5,914 bases of DNA, from assembly GCA_937892135.1 (NCBI GenBank), contig CALAUK010000208.1:1-5914 (forward strand), in the 5' to 3' direction. The stretch comes from an uncultured Clostridia bacterium (GTDB taxonomy: Bacteria; Bacillota; Clostridia; UBA1381; UMGS1253). Of this stretch, positions 5,721-5,914 are shown piece by piece (positions within the stretch are counted from its first letter, which is position 1; every line of letters starts with the position of its first letter). The position numbers were made by a program, and so were the translations under genes. The notes beneath the pieces are model-generated. The model was given only the letters and a program-made list of their open reading frames with translations, made no database searches and was not told the origin of the DNA.

Positions 5721-5914
5721 ACGGCGGCGGAGCTGATTGCCGCCCTGTACCCGCGTACCCTCGAACTCCATGAGCAGGATGGAGGAGGTACGGATGCGCT
5801 CACCGGGATGCAGCTTGAAGGCGGTGTATTCCAAGCCCGATTTCAGCTCCAGCGTATCCCCTTGCGTGTGGGCAAAGGAGGCGCGCCACTGTCCCGACCA
5901 GCCTATAATGGCGT
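5721..5914 (-). pseudogene. Fragment of a GH36-type alpha-galactosidase
   Basis: The frame open to the window edge starts AIIGWSGQWRASF, then GLEYTAFKLHPGERIRTSSI (26-45 of the visible part), LLMEFEG and GGNQLRRR. This combination (GWxGQW, then a LxPGExxRTxxIL strand, then an NxxRR segment) is characteristic of the end of the N-terminal beta-sandwich and entry to the barrel in family 36 alpha-galactosidases, which remove terminal alpha-galactose from oligosaccharides such as raffinose or melibiose. After the RRR the similarity stops. The frame continues through the hairpin segment to a stop at 5622-5624, so the catalytic (beta/alpha)8 barrel with its aspartates is absent. GC is about 60% compared with roughly 35-42% in the rest of the window, suggesting another genomic origin. 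The start of the gene lies beyond the window. The family call is from recognition of motifs, not from an alignment. Confidence 0.6.

Noticed and set aside
5452..5736. Plus-strand open frame of 94 residues
   Set aside because: It runs antisense across the truncated gene, the AT-rich stretch and the hairpins, and has no ribosome binding site or protein-like pattern.
5536..5803. N-terminal ~90 residues of the long minus-strand frame 5000-5803 as part of a real 267-residue protein
   Set aside because: This part is rich in Ser, Arg, Pro and Ala and is read out of frame through the GH36-like fragment and then through the hairpin segment. It has no signal peptide or ribosome binding site, and its composition is unlike the rest of the frame.

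Overview
The window looks like chromosomal DNA from a low-GC Bacillota, most probably a gut-type Clostridia. The evidence is AT-rich spacers, strong AGGAGG-type ribosome binding sites, sigma-A promoters with 17-base spacers, hairpin plus T-tract terminators, and protein sequences of clostridial character. No species can be named from the sequence alone. The left 5.5 kb reads as ordinary, compact chromosome. The last ~0.4 kb differs in base composition and structure.

Layout from left to right. (1) 1-917, minus strand: a SAM-dependent methyltransferase whose 3' end runs off the window, preceded by a small membrane-anchored protein of unknown function, with a promoter at 960-988. (2) 1017-2109, plus strand: galE (UDP-glucose 4-epimerase) with its own promoter and a 19-bp bidirectional terminator that holds the stop codons of both convergent genes. 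(3) 2100-3749, minus strand: a two-gene operon of a TRAP-type (DctM) large permease followed by a 92-residue membrane protein. (4) 3914-4822, plus strand: a LysR-type regulator divergent from that operon. The 164-base spacer has a perfect consensus sigma-A promoter for the transporter and a good promoter for the regulator, the usual layout of a LysR protein controlling its divergent neighbour. (5) 4932-4966: a strong terminator between the regulator and the next minus-strand gene.

(6) 5000-5914 is composite. A C-terminal piece of what looks like an extracellular beta-rich protein (5000 to about 5535) joins an AT-rich stretch with an extended -10 element. Next comes a hairpin-dense segment (5610-5712) that can fold into a three-way junction plus two more hairpins. 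Last is a ~60% GC fragment of a GH36-type alpha-galactosidase (about 5721-5914) with no catalytic barrel. One frame runs open across all of this, but its first ~90 residues are not credible protein. The region may be an insertion or recombination scar, or a metagenome assembly join at a dispersed repeat.

The LysR/DctM/92-residue set is the only apparent functional module: a regulated secondary transporter of unknown substrate, with no solute-binding protein and no standard DctQ subunit in view. I see no tRNA, rRNA, CRISPR array, recognisable transposase or phage gene.
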